Origin: Bifidobacterium sp. UBA744
Lineage (GTDB): Bacteria > Actinomycetota > Actinomycetes > Actinomycetales > Bifidobacteriaceae
Assembly (NCBI GenBank): GCA_002298605.1
Contig: DBKS01000004.1
Location: 1-26,087 of the forward strand
Length of the DNA stretch: 26,087 bases
Reading direction: 5' to 3'
Position numbers and translations under genes: made by a program. Position 1 is the first letter of the stretch. Each line of letters starts with the position of its first letter. Below the pieces are notes generated by a model. That model saw only the letters and a program-made list of their open reading frames with translations. It was not told the origin of the DNA and made no database searches. Shown here piece after piece: positions 23,686 through 26,087 of this stretch.

Positions 23686-23753
23686 AAGACACTTCCCTTG
23701 TGACGTACGGGAATATTACCGTGTTCCATCGTAGCGCATGGCAGTCCGGCGGC

Positions 23754-23759
23754 TACGAT
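23754..23759 (+). promoter_or_regulatory. Candidate -10 element for ispH
   Basis: TACGAT ends 7 nt before ATG 23767, where no ribosome site is visible. That is consistent with a leaderless transcript; the -35 is weak. Confidence 0.35.
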
Positions 23760-23766
23760 GTTGGCT

Positions 23767-24768
23767 ATGACTTCACAGCGCATTGTATTGGCGGATCCCC
23801 GTGGCTTCTGCGCCGGGGTGGATCGTGCGATCCTGACCGTGCGGACCATTCTCAAAGCCGCCGCGTCCTCGTCCGAGTCCAGCCGCAACGGATTGCCGCC
23901 GGTGTACGTACGCCGCCAGATCGTGCATAATCGCCATGTCGTGGAGAGTCTGGCCTCCCAGGGCGCGGTGTTCATCGAAGAACTGTCCGAGGTTCCGGAT
24001 CGGGCGGTTCAGGCCGGCATCCCCGTGGTGTTTTCGGCGCATGGGGTGTCCCCGACGGTGAAGGCGGAGGCCGACCGCCGTGGCATGCATGTCGTGGACG
24101 CCACCTGCCCATTGGTGAGCAAGGTGCACCGTGAAGTGCTGCGCTTTGTCAAAGAGGGATACGAGATCATCTACATCGGGCACAAAGGGCATGACGAGGC
24201 CGTCGGCGTGGTGGGGGAAAGCCCCGAACACGTGCATCTGATCGAGCATGCGGGCGACGTGCGCGGATTGGATTTTGACGAATCGACCAAACTGGTGCTG
24301 CTCACCCAGACCACACTCAGCGTCGATGAGACCTCCGATACGGTTGCCGCGCTGCGCGCGCGGTTCCCCTGGATGCGGATGCCTCCGAATTCCGATATCT
24401 GCTATGCGACCTCGAACCGCCAGGCCGCGGTCAAATTGGTGGCGGAGCGGTCCGACAGCGTGGTGATCGTCGGGTCGGCGAACTCGTCGAATTCGGTGCG
24501 ATTGGTCGAAGTGGCGCAGCAGGGATTGGGGGAGCGCGGCATGGCCCACCGAGTCGATGACGCCGGCGACCTTGATCCGTCATGGTTCGACGGCGTGCGG
24601 TCCGTGGGGGTTTCTTCCGGAGCCTCCGTGCCGGAAGAGCTGGTTGACGGAGTGGTCGATGCCCTGCGGGCCATGGGATACACCGATATCGAGAATGTGG
24701 CGACGGTGAGGGAGACCATGCATTTCGTATTGCCCTCCGAACTCAGAAGGCAGCATCGTCGGCCGTAG
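23767..24768 (+). CDS. ispH: 4-Hydroxy-3-methylbut-2-enyl diphosphate reductase (IspH/LytB)
   Basis: The last enzyme of the MEP isoprenoid pathway: it reduces HMBPP to IPP and DMAPP with an iron-sulfur cluster, in the cytoplasm. The three cluster cysteines are present in LADPRGFCAGVDRAI (Cys15), DATCPLVSKVHREV and NSDICYATSNRQ. Other family segments are PVVFSAHGVSP, GHKGHDEAVGVVGE, LLTQTTLSVDET, GSANSSNS and VSSGASVPEELVD. Length is 333 aa, slightly longer than the roughly 316-residue E. coli enzyme. ATG 23767 is chosen over ATG 23758, because homology begins at TSQRIVLA and a -10-like TACGAT overlaps the first ATG; both remain possible. It is convergent with the ybaK gene with only 40 bp between and no clear terminator. 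Confidence 0.96.
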   Translation: MTSQRIVLADPRGFCAGVDRAILTVRTILKAAASSSESSRNGLPPVYVRRQIVHNRHVVESLASQGAVFIEELSEVPDRAVQAGIPVVFSAHGVSPTVKAEADRRGMHVVDATCPLVSKVHREVLRFVKEGYEIIYIGHKGHDEAVGVVGESPEHVHLIEHAGDVRGLDFDESTKLVLLTQTTLSVDETSDTVAALRARFPWMRMPPNSDICYATSNRQAAVKLVAERSDSVVIVGSANSSNSVRLVEVAQQGLGERGMAHRVDDAGDLDPSWFDGVRSVGVSSGASVPEELVDGVVDALRAMGYTDIENVATVRETMHFVLPSELRRQHRRP

Positions 24769-24808
24769 GTCGGGAAACTGCCCCACTGTGCGGGCGATGC
24801 ATATGTTC

Positions 24809-25318
24809 TCACCAGGTGCCGATGGGCGCGGTGACGCCATCAAGCACACTGAGCAGGTCGGATGGCGCAATGCCGATGGAGAAGCCTCGTTTGCCGCCGG
24901 ACAGAAGGATCATGTCGAATTGCAGGGCGGATTCGTCAAGCACCGTCTTGTGGCGGACCTTCTGCCCGAGCGGAGAGATGCCGCCGACGACGTATCCGGA
25001 TTCTCGCATCGCCACCTTGGGGTCGGCCATAGCCGCTTTTTTGGCGCCGACCGCGGCCGCCAGCGCCTTCAAATCCATATGGCCGCTGACCGGCACCACT
25101 CCCACCACTCGTTCGGAGCCGGTGTCCGCCATCAGCGTCTTGAACACCTGATGCTCGTCAAATCCGAGTTTGGCGGCCGCCTCCACGCCGTATCCGTCGT
25201 CCATGTGGTCGTTGGAATGCGCATACTCATAAGGTTCGAATGGGATTCCCGCCCGTTCCAGTTCCAGGGTGGCCGGCGTGGATCCCCTTCCCTTCGTGTT
25301 TTTCGATTTTTTGCTCAT
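24809..25318 (-). CDS. ybaK: YbaK/EbsC-family aminoacyl-tRNA deacylase
   Basis: A trans-editing enzyme that hydrolyses mischarged Cys-tRNA(Pro). The 169-aa protein has the YbaK/ProX fold: ATLELERAGIPFEPYEY at the start, FDEHQVFKTLMAD containing the conserved Lys, VVGVVPVSGHMDLKALAAAVG, GYVVGGISPLGQK (the GGxSPxG signature) and a C-terminal RGFSIGIAPSDLL. Cys-tRNA(Pro) deacylase is the most likely role by length, but a related deacylase specificity cannot be excluded. ATG 25318 is preferred to the ATG at 25354, as the latter lies at the base of the GAPDH terminator. The N-terminal 12 residues are Lys/Ser/Arg-rich. Ribosome-site evidence is weak. Confidence 0.9.
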   Translation of the reverse strand: MSKKSKNTKGRGSTPATLELERAGIPFEPYEYAHSNDHMDDGYGVEAAAKLGFDEHQVFKTLMADTGSERVVGVVPVSGHMDLKALAAAVGAKKAAMADPKVAMRESGYVVGGISPLGQKVRHKTVLDESALQFDMILLSGGKRGFSIGIAPSDLLSVLDGVTAPIGTW

Positions 25319-25355
25319 GGCTACCGTTTTAGTGCACGGTATGGGCCGCGACATG

Positions 25356-25394
25356 ACAAGGCCCCTCGCACTCGGGGAGCGCGAGGGGCCTTGT
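25356..25394. terminator. Terminator of the GAPDH gene
   Basis: A perfect 14-bp stem ACAAGGCCCCTCGC (25356-25369) with its complement (25381-25394), 11-nt loop, and weak T tracts on both sides. It lies 30 bp beyond the GAPDH stop and upstream of ybaK. Confidence 0.75.
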
Positions 25395-25424
25395 TGCTGC
25401 GAGCTGAACGCTACGCGATCAATC

Positions 25425-26087
25425 TCACTCGGAGATCTCGGCGAAGTACAGCAGGGTGCGGATCATGTTGCAGGTGAAGCCGTACTCGTTGTCGTAGAAG
25501 GACACGGTGCGGGCCATGGTCACGCCGTCAACGGTGTTGACGTCGGTCTGGGTCGGGTCGAAGACGCCACCGTGGGTGTCGCCGAGGATGTCGGAGGAGA
25601 CGATGCCCTCGTCGTTGTAGCCGTAGTACTCGGTGTTGGAGAAGGCTTCCTTGAAGGCGGCGTTGATCTCGTCGGCGGTGGTCTCGGTGTTGAGCACCGT
25701 GGTCAGCTCGGTGACGGAGCCGTCCGGCACCTGAACGCGCTGGGCGTGGCCCTGCAGCTTGCCGTTGACCTCGGGCACAACCTTGCCGATGGCCTTGGCG
25801 GCGCCGGTGGAGTGGGCGATGGTGTTGATGCCGGCGGCGCGCAGGTCGCGGCCGGACTTGGTGCCACGCGGGCCGTCCAGGATCATCTGGGTGCCGGTGT
25901 AGGCGTGGATGGTGGTCATGAAGCCGGCCTTGATGCCCCACTTGTCGTTGAGCAGCTTGACCATGGCGGCCATGGAGTTGGTGGTGCAGGAACCGGCGGA
26001 TACGATCACGTCGGAAGCCTTGAGGATGTTGTGGTTCACACCGAACACCACGGTCGGGGTGGTGGCGTCCTTGGCCGGGGCGGAGAT
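25425..26087 (-). CDS. gap: Glyceraldehyde-3-phosphate dehydrogenase, C-terminal part (runs off the window)
   Basis: A glycolytic enzyme that oxidises glyceraldehyde 3-phosphate with NAD and phosphate. The reading frame enters at the right edge (26087) and gives 220 residues without its start; about 120 N-terminal residues with the NAD-binding region lie outside. The catalytic Cys is in SAGSCTTNSMA (fragment residue 34), the active-site His in TTIHAYTGTQ, and GTKSGRDLRAAGINTIAHSTGAAKA and SFYDNEYGFT are typical. The usual SCTTNCLAP is SCTTNSMAA here, so the second Cys is replaced by Ser; this substitution occurs in some bacteria and does not touch the nucleophile. Not a pseudogene as far as seen. 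It is followed by a strong terminator. Confidence 0.95.
   Translation of the reverse strand: MSAPAKDATTPTVVFGVNHNILKASDVIVSAGSCTTNSMAAMVKLLNDKWGIKAGFMTTIHAYTGTQMILDGPRGTKSGRDLRAAGINTIAHSTGAAKAIGKVVPEVNGKLQGHAQRVQVPDGSVTELTTVLNTETTADEINAAFKEAFSNTEYYGYNDEGIVSSDILGDTHGGVFDPTQTDVNTVDGVTMARTVSFYDNEYGFTCNMIRTLLYFAEISE

Noticed and set aside
25319..25355. Promoter for ybaK starting at the TTGTCA inside the GAPDH terminator stem
   Set aside because: The -35-like TTGTCA has no good -10 at 16-18 bp, so read-through from gap or an undetected promoter is equally possible.
1..26087. CRISPR arrays, tRNA genes, insertion sequences and phage genes
   Set aside because: I found no repeated spacer-like units, no cloverleaf with a CCA-type end, and no transposase or integrase motif; repeats are limited to short hairpins.

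Overview
The window looks like a high-GC Gram-positive chromosome, most likely Bifidobacterium or a close relative. I infer this from gene content, not from a database search: a MurE without the diaminopimelate-recognition Arg, a 24-residue actinobacterial bL37 ribosomal protein, a folC-smc pair, sugar ABC permeases without a local ATPase next to a ROK repressor and xylulokinase, and a SigH/SigR-type ECF sigma factor with a small Cys-rich partner. The GC-rich third positions and strong Shine-Dalgarno sites fit. I see no IS element, phage gene, tRNA, rRNA or CRISPR array. Apart from the carbohydrate block on the left, the genes read as ordinary chromosomal housekeeping.

Left block (1-7560), carbohydrate use. 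A cytoplasmic SGNH acetylesterase of the sialate O-acetylesterase family ends at its own terminator. It is followed by a promoter with a palindrome over its -10 and by two sugar ABC permeases that have no solute-binding protein or ATPase beside them. A convergent xylulokinase (xylB) and a divergent ROK repressor share a control region holding two clean palindromes 31 bp apart. The block probably imports and deacetylates a plant- or host-derived sugar, with xylulose entering the pentose phosphate or bifid route.

Middle block (7600-15215), housekeeping. A Nudix hydrolase and an aminopeptidase P lie on the minus strand. Divergently, folC (folate polyglutamylation) and smc (chromosome segregation) form an operon.

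Peptidoglycan block (15230-21351). This holds an ATP-grasp ligase resembling D-aspartate ligases, a divergent DegT-family PLP enzyme, a FemAB-type bridge aminoacyltransferase, a non-DAP MurE and a DEDDh exonuclease. Together they look like a locus that sets the third residue and the cross-bridge of the peptidoglycan stem. This is the most interesting part of the window.

Right block (21398-26087). A SigH-type sigma factor overlaps an unusual Cys-rich anti-sigma candidate. Then come bL37 (24 aa), an aldose 1-epimerase-like protein, ispH (isoprenoid synthesis), a YbaK-type tRNA deacylase, and the 3' part of a GAPDH gene that runs off the window end. Several genes here seem to have a -10 hexamer 7-8 nt before the start codon, suggesting leaderless mRNAs.
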